Of a stretch of 64,000 bases of DNA, positions 25,072 through 33,883 are shown in pieces. The stretch lies in assembly GCF_001273755.1 (NCBI RefSeq), contig NZ_LGYA01000001.1:2450214-2514213 (forward strand), written 5' to 3'. Positions within the stretch are counted from its first letter, which is position 1, and each line of letters starts with the position of its first letter. The translations under genes were made by a program, and so were the position numbers. The notes below the pieces were generated by a model. It did not search any database. It saw only the letters and a program-made list of their open reading frames with translations, and was not told the DNA's origin. Source of the stretch: Peribacillus butanolivorans. GTDB taxonomy: Bacteria; Bacillota; Bacilli; Bacillales; DSM-1321.

Positions 25072-27280
25072 AGATAAGTCCACCATTCATATCATAAAGC
25101 TTTAATGCCATCATCAAATTGAACCGGACTTCAGCGTCATTTAATTCGGCATCCAAAAGCAATTCGATCTTTTCAAGCCGGTATAAGAGGGAACTCCGAT
25201 GAATATAAAGTTCTTCAGCCGTGCCTTTTACATTCCCGTTATTTTGAAGGAAAACATGGAGAGTATTGAACAGATCGATGTTTTTCCCTTCCGAATATTT
25301 GATGAGTGGACCTAGTTGGCTCTTCACAAATAAATCAATGACAGTTGAATGATCCAAGTGATGGAGAATGGTATAGGAACCGAGGTCTTTAAAAAGTGAA
25401 AAACCAGTGTTCTCGAACCGACTGCTTACTATATTCAATGTCTGAACAGCCTGCTGATAGCTCACATAATAATCCTGGATATTCTCCGTTTCACTCCCGA
25501 TCCCCATCAGTACTCTACAATCGATAGGTCCCTTCGCGGCCCAGCGCTGAATACTTTCAAAAAGCGTGGCCCAAAACTTTTTCGGCTTATCCCCTTCCTT
25601 TTCCGTTGAAACAATGAGAACAAACTTTTCGTCATGTGATGCAGATATAAAGGTACGATCGAGTTCCGACAGATGAGATTTTATCGAATCCCAAACAAGC
25701 GTTTTTTTCGTCTGCTGTTCAAGAAGATTGCTTCCTTCCATTTCACTTCCATCAAGCTCTATGGACAAAACAGCCAACCGATGGCGGCTGAACAGGTCCC
25801 ATTGAAATAAGTTTGCATATTGAATAATGCTTTCTTCATTATCAATTTTTTCTGTCAGCAATTTGCTAATGAAGCTGTCCTTCGCCTGTTCTTTTGCATC
25901 CAGGACGAGCTTTTGCTTTATAAACTGGATTGAGCAAATATTCCGAGCTAAATCGACCGTCAGACGGTCGAACTCGTCCATTTCTACACCAGACCTGCGA
26001 ATGGCTAGGTAGCCAAGCAAATTGCCACCACCACTAACTGGCCAGAATGAAAAATAATAGTCTACATTACTGGGATCTTGCATGGTGATAAGCTCTTTCC
26101 CTTTTTGATTTCCGAGTTCTTCCTTTGCTCTTTCAGCCAACTGATGTGTATATAGCGGGCCACCTTCATGTTCATAGTTCAGAAATGATAACTCCCGCAT
26201 AAACCGGTCAAATAAGATGACCGAACTTTGAAATATTCCGCTGAGCATGGTTGTGATGCTATCAAAATTGTCAACTTCAACCGTTTCTTTCACAAGCGCT
26301 TGCTGAGAATCCAAAAGAAATTGAAGCCTGTGTTTATGGTCTCTTTCGCTATGATATAAACGAGCATTTTCAAGCAAAGTGGCAACGTGTTTGGACAACA
26401 GCTCCAACATTCTCAAATCATCTTCCGAAAATACACCTGTCCCTTCGTTCCCAATATGCAAGACTCCTATCGGTTTCAGGTCAATGAAGAGAGGAATCGT
26501 CAGCTGATTCCCACCAGGTGTTTCTAGAAAGGGAAAGTGGTCTTTCAGCATATAATTATCTTGGACCATAATTTTTTTTGCGTATTCCATCTTCCCGTAA
26601 GCGGGTTGTTGGAATACTAAACAGTTTTCTTTTTCATTATATAAATAAATGCACGCAAAATCAGCATTAGTCCCCTTTCCTGCCCTAGAGGTCAGTTCAG
26701 CGATATGGGTTTCAAATGGTGCATCGAGTGAGAGGTTTTTGCTAATCCATTCAATGCCTTCTATTTTTTTCAGCTGTGTTTTCTTTTGCCTGGCCATTGC
26801 CATGGCTACTGCCATATCCTTTCCAAATTCCTCAAAATGAATTTCCATATCCAAAAGCGGCACGAAGCTTAAGAAACCAACTATGCAGAAGCCAAAATGG
26901 TGAATGTCGTCTTTGAGGGGGACAGTAAACCAAGTTTTAATATTGGCCTTCTTCAATATTTTTGCCATATGGCAATTTTTCGGAACATCCGCTGTTTTAT
27001 ACGTTACGCTTTGGTGGAAGAGTTTGGAAGAACAGTCAACTGTGGAAAATGGAAAGGCTTCGGTTACAGAAGGTATGTTGCCGCTCCACGCTTTCGGCAA
27101 AAGCTGCCCACCCTCATCTAACACGACACCAACAAAATCGCAGTATAGTTCAGATCGAAAGGAATCGGTCAAATACTGCAGTGCCTCTTCTTCTGTGTCA
27201 ATCTTAATCAGATAACGCGATGTCTTTCGCAAATGATTATCTACTTTTCTCATTAATTTCTCTCTTTTGCTGTCAGACAA
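25070..27280 (-). CDS. PucR/CdaR-type transcriptional regulator with GAF sensor domains
   Basis: This 736-residue cytoplasmic regulator starts at TTG 27280 behind AAGGAGG. Residues 1-160 and 170-310 look like two GAF-like sensor units; the second contains GVLHIGNEGTGVFSEDDLRMLELLSKHVATLL. A central region of about 330-480 is another sensor-like unit. The C-terminal HTH_30 domain reads LHVFLQNNGNVKGTAEELYI, then HRSSLLYRLEKIELLL. PucR-type proteins usually activate catabolic genes in response to a pathway metabolite. It sits in the middle of the aromatic-acid cluster, between transport and beta-oxidation genes, and is the only regulator there. Confidence 0.88.
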   Translation of the reverse strand: MSDSKREKLMRKVDNHLRKTSRYLIKIDTEEEALQYLTDSFRSELYCDFVGVVLDEGGQLLPKAWSGNIPSVTEAFPFSTVDCSSKLFHQSVTYKTADVPKNCHMAKILKKANIKTWFTVPLKDDIHHFGFCIVGFLSFVPLLDMEIHFEEFGKDMAVAMAMARQKKTQLKKIEGIEWISKNLSLDAPFETHIAELTSRAGKGTNADFACIYLYNEKENCLVFQQPAYGKMEYAKKIMVQDNYMLKDHFPFLETPGGNQLTIPLFIDLKPIGVLHIGNEGTGVFSEDDLRMLELLSKHVATLLENARLYHSERDHKHRLQFLLDSQQALVKETVEVDNFDSITTMLSGIFQSSVILFDRFMRELSFLNYEHEGGPLYTHQLAERAKEELGNQKGKELITMQDPSNVDYYFSFWPVSGGGNLLGYLAIRRSGVEMDEFDRLTVDLARNICSIQFIKQKLVLDAKEQAKDSFISKLLTEKIDNEESIIQYANLFQWDLFSRHRLAVLSIELDGSEMEGSNLLEQQTKKTLVWDSIKSHLSELDRTFISASHDEKFVLIVSTEKEGDKPKKFWATLFESIQRWAAKGPIDCRVLMGIGSETENIQDYYVSYQQAVQTLNIVSSRFENTGFSLFKDLGSYTILHHLDHSTVIDLFVKSQLGPLIKYSEGKNIDLFNTLHVFLQNNGNVKGTAEELYIHRSSLLYRLEKIELLLDAELNDAEVRFNLMMALKLYDMNGGLI

Positions 27281-27359
27281 AATCCATCCCTCCTTCCGGA
27301 ATTCTCTCTAAATCTATTGTAAATGAAGAAACACATAATGAAAGAGGGAAAACCAAAAA

Positions 27360-27815
27360 TCAAAGTACCTGATAAAATTTCATTTGAACATCATACGGTC
27401 TTCTGATGCCTTCTCCTACAAAAATATTTCGATTTAAAAAAGCATATTCTTCACTGCCTGTCTCAAACAAGGGAGCCGTTTTAAAATAATATGATCCAAT
27501 TGGAACCTCTTCCCCTTGGATTATACGGTCAATAATATCTTTGGGACCATACCGGTACCCTTTGTTCACAACATAAATAGGTACCCCCTCATCTGTTTGA
27601 ATCGTATAATGGGCAAGTGCTTCCGTCATGCCGTCATATCGAATCATCTGGTAATCCGCGCCACCTGGCAAAACAATTCCTTTTATCCCAGGCCCGGAAA
27701 ACGTTCCACCCGTTATAGGAATGACTCTTCTTATACCAGTTCCTACATCCCCTACTTCAATAGGGTCGTCCACATGTATATTCGCAGTAAAAATATGCCT
27801 CAGATTAATGCCCAT
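27360..27815 (-). CDS. DUF3237 family protein
   Basis: This 151-residue protein resembles the DUF3237 family: an N-terminal NLRHIFTANIHVDDPIEVGD, then GGTFSGPGIKGIVLPGGADYQ, TIQTDEGVPIYVVNKGYR and a final AFLNRNIFVGEG-R. Members form small beta-barrels and often sit beside aromatic or terpenoid catabolism genes; no reaction is firmly assigned. GGGGAAGAGG precedes the ATG. It follows the transporter by 64 bases with a hairpin between them, and probably shares its mRNA. Confidence 0.82.
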   Translation of the reverse strand: MGINLRHIFTANIHVDDPIEVGDVGTGIRRVIPITGGTFSGPGIKGIVLPGGADYQMIRYDGMTEALAHYTIQTDEGVPIYVVNKGYRYGPKDIIDRIIQGEEVPIGSYYFKTAPLFETGSEEYAFLNRNIFVGEGIRRPYDVQMKFYQVL

Positions 27816-27841
27816 GTCCTCTTCCCCTTCCTCTCAGTCGT

Positions 27842-27872
27842 AAATCCCGAAGAGAGCATCTCATCGGGATTT
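27842..27872 (-). other. Intercistronic hairpin between transporter and DUF3237 genes
   Basis: AAATCCCGA and TCGGGATTT form a nine-base stem around a 13-base loop, just after the transporter stop. No T-run follows on the minus strand, so it may act in mRNA stability or partial attenuation rather than full termination. Confidence 0.5.
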
Positions 27873-27879
27873 CTGAATA

Positions 27880-29238
27880 TTATTTAGCGGCATTAAAACG
27901 ATCTTCTGCCGATTCAGGTTGGTTCGCTTCCTTATTATAATTACCATGCTTCTCCTGAACGAACAGCATTGCGAATCCCCCAAGCACAGCGGCGCTTGCA
28001 ATTGCTGCGAAGTTATACTGGGGCTGCAGGTTCATTGTAAGAAGAATACCTACGAATGTCGGAGCCACTATCCCCCCCATACGTCCAAAAGCCATTGTAC
28101 TGCCTAGGGCAGTGGAACGCATTTCAGTAGGATAATACTGGGAAACAAATGCATTTGACATATTCTGTACACCCACCGATGCAGCACCTATTACTGAAAT
28201 CAGGGCGTATGCGATAAATGGACTGTTCGTGAAGCCGATGAGCGACAGGGCAATCGCACCACAGAAGAACAGGGGAACAAGTACTTTCTTAAAGCCTAGT
28301 TTATCCACCAATCGCCCAAATACAATGGTACCTACAATAGCTCCGATTTGCATAACCGCAATAAAGGTGAGGCTTGATTTAAGGTCATAACCAGCCTGCA
28401 TCATAAGGCGTGGAAGCCATGTATTCATCGAGTAAATCAAAATAAATGCGCTGAAGCAGGAAATCCAGAACATCACGGTGCTTAGTGCACGTTTTTGTTC
28501 GAACAATTTTACGACAGGTGAACCTGGTGCTCTCTCATTAGGTTTCTTAATCTCTATTGCCTCTTTCACGTTTATTGTTGGGTCAATCTTGGCAAGAACT
28601 TTCTTGGCTTCTTCCACTTTACCAGTTTGAATTAGGAAACTAACAGATTCCGGTATGATTTTGATTAAAAATGGAAAGAACAAGAGAGGGATTCCCGCGA
28701 GCCAGAAAACGGGCTCCCAGCCAGCCGTCGGCAGAAGCGACCGGCTTGTAAGCGAAGCCGCTATAGCTCCAACCGAATAACCACAAAAAACGAATGACAC
28801 AAGAGCAGAACGGATGTGCTTAGGTGCAAATTCAGTGGTCAAGGCAATAACATTTGGCATGACTCCCCCTAGGCCAACACCAGCGATTACACGAAAAATT
28901 ATAAACATAGTCGGTCCATTAGCGAACCCAGATAGCAGTGTGAAAAAGCTGAAGAGGAAAATGGTCAACAAGATAATTTTCTTTCTGCCCAATTTGTCTG
29001 CAAGTAACCCGAATACAATTGCGCCGGCCGCTGTACCCATTACCGTATAACTACCAATTGCACCTGCTGTCACATCAGATATTCCCCATTCCTTAATAAG
29101 GGACGGAACGACAGCCCCGTAAATGACAACATCATATCCATCAAACAAAATGACGAGAAAAAGCCAGAAAACAAGCCAAATATGAAATGAATGAATGCGG
29201 CTTCCGTCGATTACTTTCATTGGGTTAATCAACTTCAT
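27880..29238 (-). CDS. MFS transporter, aromatic acid:H+ symporter (AAHS) type
   Basis: This 452-residue protein has 12 predicted membrane segments. The helix-1 motif FDGYDVVIYGAVVPSLIKEWG with an Asp, LADKLGRKKIILLTIFLFS (loop 2-3 motif DRxGRR-like) and GVGLGGVMPNVIALTTEFAPK are diagnostic of the PcaK/BenK/MhpT group. That group imports benzoates, hydroxybenzoates or phenylpropionates with protons. AAAGGAGG precedes the ATG. A near-perfect cre lies 56 bases upstream. It probably brings in the substrate of the cluster. Confidence 0.9.
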   Translation of the reverse strand: MKLINPMKVIDGSRIHSFHIWLVFWLFLVILFDGYDVVIYGAVVPSLIKEWGISDVTAGAIGSYTVMGTAAGAIVFGLLADKLGRKKIILLTIFLFSFFTLLSGFANGPTMFIIFRVIAGVGLGGVMPNVIALTTEFAPKHIRSALVSFVFCGYSVGAIAASLTSRSLLPTAGWEPVFWLAGIPLLFFPFLIKIIPESVSFLIQTGKVEEAKKVLAKIDPTINVKEAIEIKKPNERAPGSPVVKLFEQKRALSTVMFWISCFSAFILIYSMNTWLPRLMMQAGYDLKSSLTFIAVMQIGAIVGTIVFGRLVDKLGFKKVLVPLFFCGAIALSLIGFTNSPFIAYALISVIGAASVGVQNMSNAFVSQYYPTEMRSTALGSTMAFGRMGGIVAPTFVGILLTMNLQPQYNFAAIASAAVLGGFAMLFVQEKHGNYNKEANQPESAEDRFNAAK

Positions 29239-29293
29239 TATTATTGCCCTCCTTTAAATTTAGTTTCATTTAACAAATCGTATACTGCAACAA

Positions 29294-29309
29294 TAGGAAA
29301 CGCTTTCAT
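29294..29309. promoter_or_regulatory. Predicted CcpA cre site upstream of the aromatic transporter
   Basis: On the minus strand ATGAAAGCGTTTCCTA matches WTGNAANCGNWWNCAW at all but one position. Together with the site at 17784 it suggests carbon catabolite control of both ends of the pathway. Confidence 0.65.
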
Positions 29310-30385
29310 TTTTTAATAACCTTTGTTCCTCCTCTTTAATATCTAAATTTTCCGTAATCTAATTTTATTAGCTGGCGTTTAAGATTGTTAGCCACTTAAT
29401 GTAGGAAAAAAGAAGTTTATTTTCAGTTATTATGTAGTCTATTCGGATAGTTCAACCTACCCATTAACTAGTACAACAGCTGAGTGATATAAAAAAGAAG
29501 AAGTTCGCTAATTTAATACGCACAGTTTTCTTCTTAATGTACTTGAATCATTTGACAAATATATATAGTGCTATAGAGAAGCAAGGAACTCCGTTTATAA
29601 AATCTCCCTTACTTCTAATCTCTTTCGAATCCTAAACCCGTTGAATTTATAAGGGTCGAGCCATAAATTAAAAGTAAGATGGATATTATGTAGTCTTCTC
29701 AGTTAAACCCATGGCTACTAACCATGTTGTTATGGCCTTATCAGTATATTCTAGCGAGGCTATTGTTCATATGAAAATTGCTTTTTAGTTTCGTATCCAT
29801 GTTTATGTGTGAATTCCTTATGATGGCAAATTGAACCTATCTTTAAAACATGGAAATCATTTTTTCGTATTCATCACTGTAATTCTGTAAAATTAGAACG
29901 ACTAGAATGTCACTTATACGGACAATTAATAAGTATCCTTCTTTGTTCCTCTATCATGTTTCAAATGCGCTAATTACTCCTCATCAAGAAGAAACGAGAA
30001 TTAAGCGAATATAAAGCGATTTATATCATAAAAGATTATTTTCCACTTATTTATCAATCTTTACAAAAAGACACCCAAGAATTAACAAAGATATTGTTTC
30101 GTCTGTTCAATCTCTTACAGAAAAACGGACGAAAATCCCATAGGTATGAGAAGAAAACCGTCTTTGATATCTTAGGTGTCGTATACAACTTTTCTATGTC
30201 TCAGAATCATGTAGCGTAATCCAAAAAATTGAAACCCGATAGGATTTATTTGGTATGCAAACCTTTAAAATACTTAAACTGTATCTTTAGAAAAAAGAAA
30301 AATCTCACGTGAAATTAAACGGTACATATTAGTCATGTTCAATATGTACCGCCCTTCATTTTTAAAAGTTTTTTCAATTTTGGTC
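29310..30385. other. Long non-coding spacer with one coding relic
   Basis: About 1.1 kb without an intact gene. The plus strand is open from 29974 to a TAA at 30219 and reads [35 protein letters not shown] and [18 protein letters not shown]. It has no start and resembles the tail of a transposase-like protein, but I cannot name the family. Nothing else is recognised. Confidence 0.35.
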
Positions 30386-31876
30386 TTAATAACGTATACT
30401 TTCTGCGTTTTGTTGCTGGGACCCCTTTTTAATCGGTAAATTTTTTGAAGCTAAACTTACAATAATGGTTATTAAAATATTTATAAATAATGCTATTGCT
30501 CCTGTACTAATGTCGTTAATAGTGTGTGGGACTGTTGGAAAAAAGGTTTCGATTTTTATATTGAAAGTCGTAGCATACAATACAATGAGCACTCCTGTAA
30601 TAATTCCAGTCATTGCGCCATATTTATTAATATAATTTTTGGGGGAAAAGCTAAGGAATAATGCAGGTGCCAATTGTGCGATAAGACTGTATGACATGAT
30701 GTTTAACAGTGCAAGTGCTGCCCCGCCAGATATGGTGAAGATTAAAGCAGTCAAAGAAAGGATAATGATGAATATTTTTGAGGCTACTAATTGTTGTTTT
30801 TCGGTAGCTTTTGGAAAAATAACATTGTAAACCCCTTTTGTTAAGCCAACAGATGCAGACAATAACATAACAGATGCTGGTACTAGAGCCGTTAGTAAAC
30901 CAGCTGCTCCAACTATTCCAATGACCCAAGGATCAAATGTTTGAATAGATAATCTTAAAAGAGAAAGATCTCCATCAGCTCCTTGTAAACCAGGGATTTT
31001 TACGATAGCTGAAAAGCCAATAAAAAAAACAAACAGTAATAATATGGTGTATAAAGGTAGGGTAATTGCATTTTTGCGAAGTGATTTTTCACCATTTGCT
31101 GAGAAAACCACTGAGAAAGAAGTCGGTAATAAATAAAAAGATATTGCATTTAAAAGGATAGTAGAGATAAACCACGGTACACTTAGTCCCTGATTGGCTA
31201 ACGTTAACAATTCAGGTTTAACATCCTGAACAGACTTAAACATTTGCTGAATCCCGCCAAAATAGTGGAAAGGGATGTATATACCTAAAAAAATAACCAC
31301 TCCCAAAATCATAATATCTTTAAGCACAGCTGTCCAAGCTGAGCCATGAATACCAGAGAATATTACATATGTTGTAATAACTATTGCACCTATAACACTT
31401 GCAACTACAGGTGAAATAGCTCCGTAAGAAGCTTCTGAAACAATGATCCCTAACCCTTTCATTTGTATACAAATATATGGTACAATCGATAAACTTCCCA
31501 CAATAGCTACAATAATTCCCATTGCACGACTATCGTATTTAGATGCAAAATAGTCAGGTTGTGAAATAATTCCATGTTCTTTACCGTATCTCCAAATTTT
31601 AGGTGCAATCCAATAAGATATGATATATGCTAGAAATATATACGTTGGCACATAATATGCAGCAGCACCTTTGGAATATGCCCAACCACTTGCGCCTAGA
31701 AAAGTAAAAGTCGTATAAACCTCTCCAGCTATTAATAGAAATAAGAACAAGGTTCCAAAACCTCTGCCACCAACTGAAAATTGCTGCAAATTCATATCTT
31801 TTCCTCTTCTTGCTGCTATCCCTATATAAAGAGCTAGGATTAAGAAAATGAAAATAATAAATAATGATATATTCAT
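30386..31876 (-). CDS. Sodium:solute symporter family (SSS) transporter
   Basis: This 496-residue integral membrane protein has about 13 hydrophobic segments. It starts LFIIFIFLILALYIGIAARR and has the SSS-type FSVGGRGFGTLFLFLLIAGE and TFTFLGASGWAYSKG early motifs. The family signature is near the unwound helix, with GIHGSAWTAVLKDIMILGVV in the middle. This group (YodF, YhjB, PanF-like) imports organic acids or small amides with Na+. Its start overlaps the DUF3311 stop by four bases, a pairing also seen for YhjC/YhjB in Bacillus subtilis. Downstream of the two amidohydrolases, it may import their substrate or a related compound. Confidence 0.9.
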   Translation of the reverse strand: MNISLFIIFIFLILALYIGIAARRGKDMNLQQFSVGGRGFGTLFLFLLIAGEVYTTFTFLGASGWAYSKGAAAYYVPTYIFLAYIISYWIAPKIWRYGKEHGIISQPDYFASKYDSRAMGIIVAIVGSLSIVPYICIQMKGLGIIVSEASYGAISPVVASVIGAIVITTYVIFSGIHGSAWTAVLKDIMILGVVIFLGIYIPFHYFGGIQQMFKSVQDVKPELLTLANQGLSVPWFISTILLNAISFYLLPTSFSVVFSANGEKSLRKNAITLPLYTILLLFVFFIGFSAIVKIPGLQGADGDLSLLRLSIQTFDPWVIGIVGAAGLLTALVPASVMLLSASVGLTKGVYNVIFPKATEKQQLVASKIFIIILSLTALIFTISGGAALALLNIMSYSLIAQLAPALFLSFSPKNYINKYGAMTGIITGVLIVLYATTFNIKIETFFPTVPHTINDISTGAIALFINILITIIVSLASKNLPIKKGSQQQNAESIRY

Positions 31877-32073
31877 TCTGTCTCACTCCCTTGATTATCA
31901 GGATCAAGCTTATAAACAATGGTTAAAATAATCGAGGAAAGTACCATCCAAAATACAATCCAAAATAAAAGAAAAGGCATTCCTAAGACGTAAGGTTCAA
32001 TTTTATTTGCAAATGGCAAGAATCCTACAAACCCTATAAAAGGGATTAAGAGTAAGAGTTTAATATATTTCAA
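31873..32073 (-). CDS. DUF3311 small membrane protein, symporter partner
   Basis: This 66-residue protein starts at TTG 32073 behind AGGAGG. It has two membrane helices (LLLIPFIGFVGFLPFAN and VLGMPFLLFWIVFWMVLSSIIL) and a short charged C-terminus. The DUF3311 family occurs next to SSS symporters. The four-base overlap with the symporter implies translational coupling and a two-component transporter. Confidence 0.85.
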   Translation of the reverse strand: MKYIKLLLLIPFIGFVGFLPFANKIEPYVLGMPFLLFWIVFWMVLSSIILTIVYKLDPDNQGSETE

Positions 32074-32132
32074 AATATGCTCGACCTCCTATTTCATAGT
32101 TTGAATTTTTATGGATTAAGAGCAAATATAAT

Positions 32133-32206
32133 AAAAGGATTTGTTAATAGAATAATGTGAAATTAATAGAATTGTAATGAAACTCCTTTTATTAACAAAT
32201 CCTTTT
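32133..32206. repeat. Long inverted repeat between amidohydrolase and symporter genes
   Basis: AAAAGGATTTGTTAATA (32133-32149) and its exact complement (32190-32206) are 40 bases apart, starting nine bases after the amidohydrolase stop. Read on the minus strand it gives a 17-bp stem followed by TTATATTTG. It may be a terminator, or a hairpin that lowers expression of the symporter pair relative to the amidohydrolases. Confidence 0.65.
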
Positions 32207-32214
32207 GCTTAGAT

Positions 32215-33840
32215 CTAATTTTTCATTATTAAATCATTCTCCTTTTGATATACAATTTCTCCATCAATAATCGTTGTCTCCACTTTCAAATCCTTAATAC
32301 GGTCTGGTTCAGCTTTTAAAATACTGTCATTTAATATTACTAAATCAGCTAATTTCCCTACCTCTAGGCTGCCTTTTATATCTTCTTCAAAACTTGCATA
32401 AGCGCCATTCCATGTGTAAAGTTTAATAGCTTCTAGTACACTAATGGATTGATTAGTGCCAATTTCGGCTCCAAATTGGCTTTTTCTATTAACTGCAGTA
32501 TGAATTCCTAATAAAGGGTTATAATCAGTAACCGGTGCATCTGAACTACCCGCTGCAACAATATCTTTATCTATATAATCACGAGCAGCGTACATATAAT
32601 TAACACGTTCGCCATAGTTGTGAACATATATCTCGCCAAATTCATATGGAAATGGTGGGTTTGGAATAGGGATGACTTCAAGTTGTTTCATTCTTTCTTG
32701 TAAATCTGGGGTTGAAATCCCTGCATGCTCGATTCGATGACGGTGATTTTTCCTTGGAGCTTCTTTTAACGCTCTTTCTACGCAATTTAAATACATTTCA
32801 ATGGCTTTATCACCTTGAGCGTGTACGGTAATTTGATAGCCTTTTTTATGTGCTTCACCTAGAACTTTGTATATTTCTTCCTCACTATAATAAAGAATCC
32901 CGGAATTGTTAGGATCGCTGGAGTAGGGTTCTCGAGTTGCAATCGTTGGACCAGAGCTACTTCCATCTAAAAATATTTTAGCCGGCCCGACTCTAAATTT
33001 CTCATCCCCTGTACCGGTTACTATCCCTGCATTCATCATTTTATTTACAAATTTATCGGATTCATTTATGGTACCAATTATTGCATATACCCGAACACGG
33101 ATTTCTTTGTTTTTTATAGCTGTTTGTAACAAACGATAACAATTAGAATCAAAAGTACCTGCTTCATGAATACTCGTGATACCCCCTGAAATGAAATGAT
33201 CCGACGCGATTTTAACAGCTTTCATAAGTTCAGCATCTGTATAGCTCGCTACATCATTCATCTTCATATTTGCAGCTTCAATTAATTTACCTGTAAGTTC
33301 CCCCTGCTCATTTTTTTCAATTACTCCACCTTGAGGATTCGGTGTCTTTCTTTCAAATCCAGCCTTCTCCAAAGCTGCTGTGTTTACGATACAGATATGT
33401 CCACATGTACGAGTAATGATGATTGGATGATCAGTTGAAATGGCATCTAGCTCAGCAATCGTTGGATACCTCTTTTCCTTTATTGTGGTTTCATTAAACC
33501 CCCAGGCTCTTATCCATTCACCTTTTGGGGTTTCCAACGATTTTTTCTTAAGCTCATTCAGCAAAGCTGCTACAGAGTCGATGTGACTTTCTTTACAACT
33601 GATATTCAACTGAAAAACCCCATATAAAACCAGGTGTGTGTGAGAATCAATAAATCCAGGAAGAAGGGATTTACCTGCTAAGTCAATAACTTCAGTCTTC
33701 TCCCCAATGAATTCCTTCATTTCTAAATTTGAACCGACCCCAATTATTCGATTATCCTTTATTGCTACAGATTCTACTATTGAGTTTTGTCTGTCTGATG
33801 TAATAACTTCACCATTGATAAATACTAGATTTGCATTCAT
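32215..33840 (-). CDS. Amidohydrolase, YtcJ-like (Amidohydro_3), copy 2
   Basis: This 541-residue TIM-barrel metal-dependent amidohydrolase has LLPGFIDSHTHL (HxH metal pair, about residues 66-68), a HAQGDKAIEMYL segment with metal His, HRIEHAGIS (next His) and AAGSSDAPVTDYNPL with the catalytic Asp. The end is the usual composite beta-sandwich GKLADLVILNDSILK. The closest described group hydrolyses N-substituted formamides, exoenzyme-type amides or imides; the substrate here is unknown. It is about four-fifths identical to the next gene upstream, so it arose by tandem duplication. AAAAGGATG precedes the ATG. Confidence 0.9.
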   Translation of the reverse strand: MNANLVFINGEVITSDRQNSIVESVAIKDNRIIGVGSNLEMKEFIGEKTEVIDLAGKSLLPGFIDSHTHLVLYGVFQLNISCKESHIDSVAALLNELKKKSLETPKGEWIRAWGFNETTIKEKRYPTIAELDAISTDHPIIITRTCGHICIVNTAALEKAGFERKTPNPQGGVIEKNEQGELTGKLIEAANMKMNDVASYTDAELMKAVKIASDHFISGGITSIHEAGTFDSNCYRLLQTAIKNKEIRVRVYAIIGTINESDKFVNKMMNAGIVTGTGDEKFRVGPAKIFLDGSSSGPTIATREPYSSDPNNSGILYYSEEEIYKVLGEAHKKGYQITVHAQGDKAIEMYLNCVERALKEAPRKNHRHRIEHAGISTPDLQERMKQLEVIPIPNPPFPYEFGEIYVHNYGERVNYMYAARDYIDKDIVAAGSSDAPVTDYNPLLGIHTAVNRKSQFGAEIGTNQSISVLEAIKLYTWNGAYASFEEDIKGSLEVGKLADLVILNDSILKAEPDRIKDLKVETTIIDGEIVYQKENDLIMKN

Positions 33841-33883
33841 AAATACACCATCCTTTTTTCATTTTTATGCAAACTATCATATA

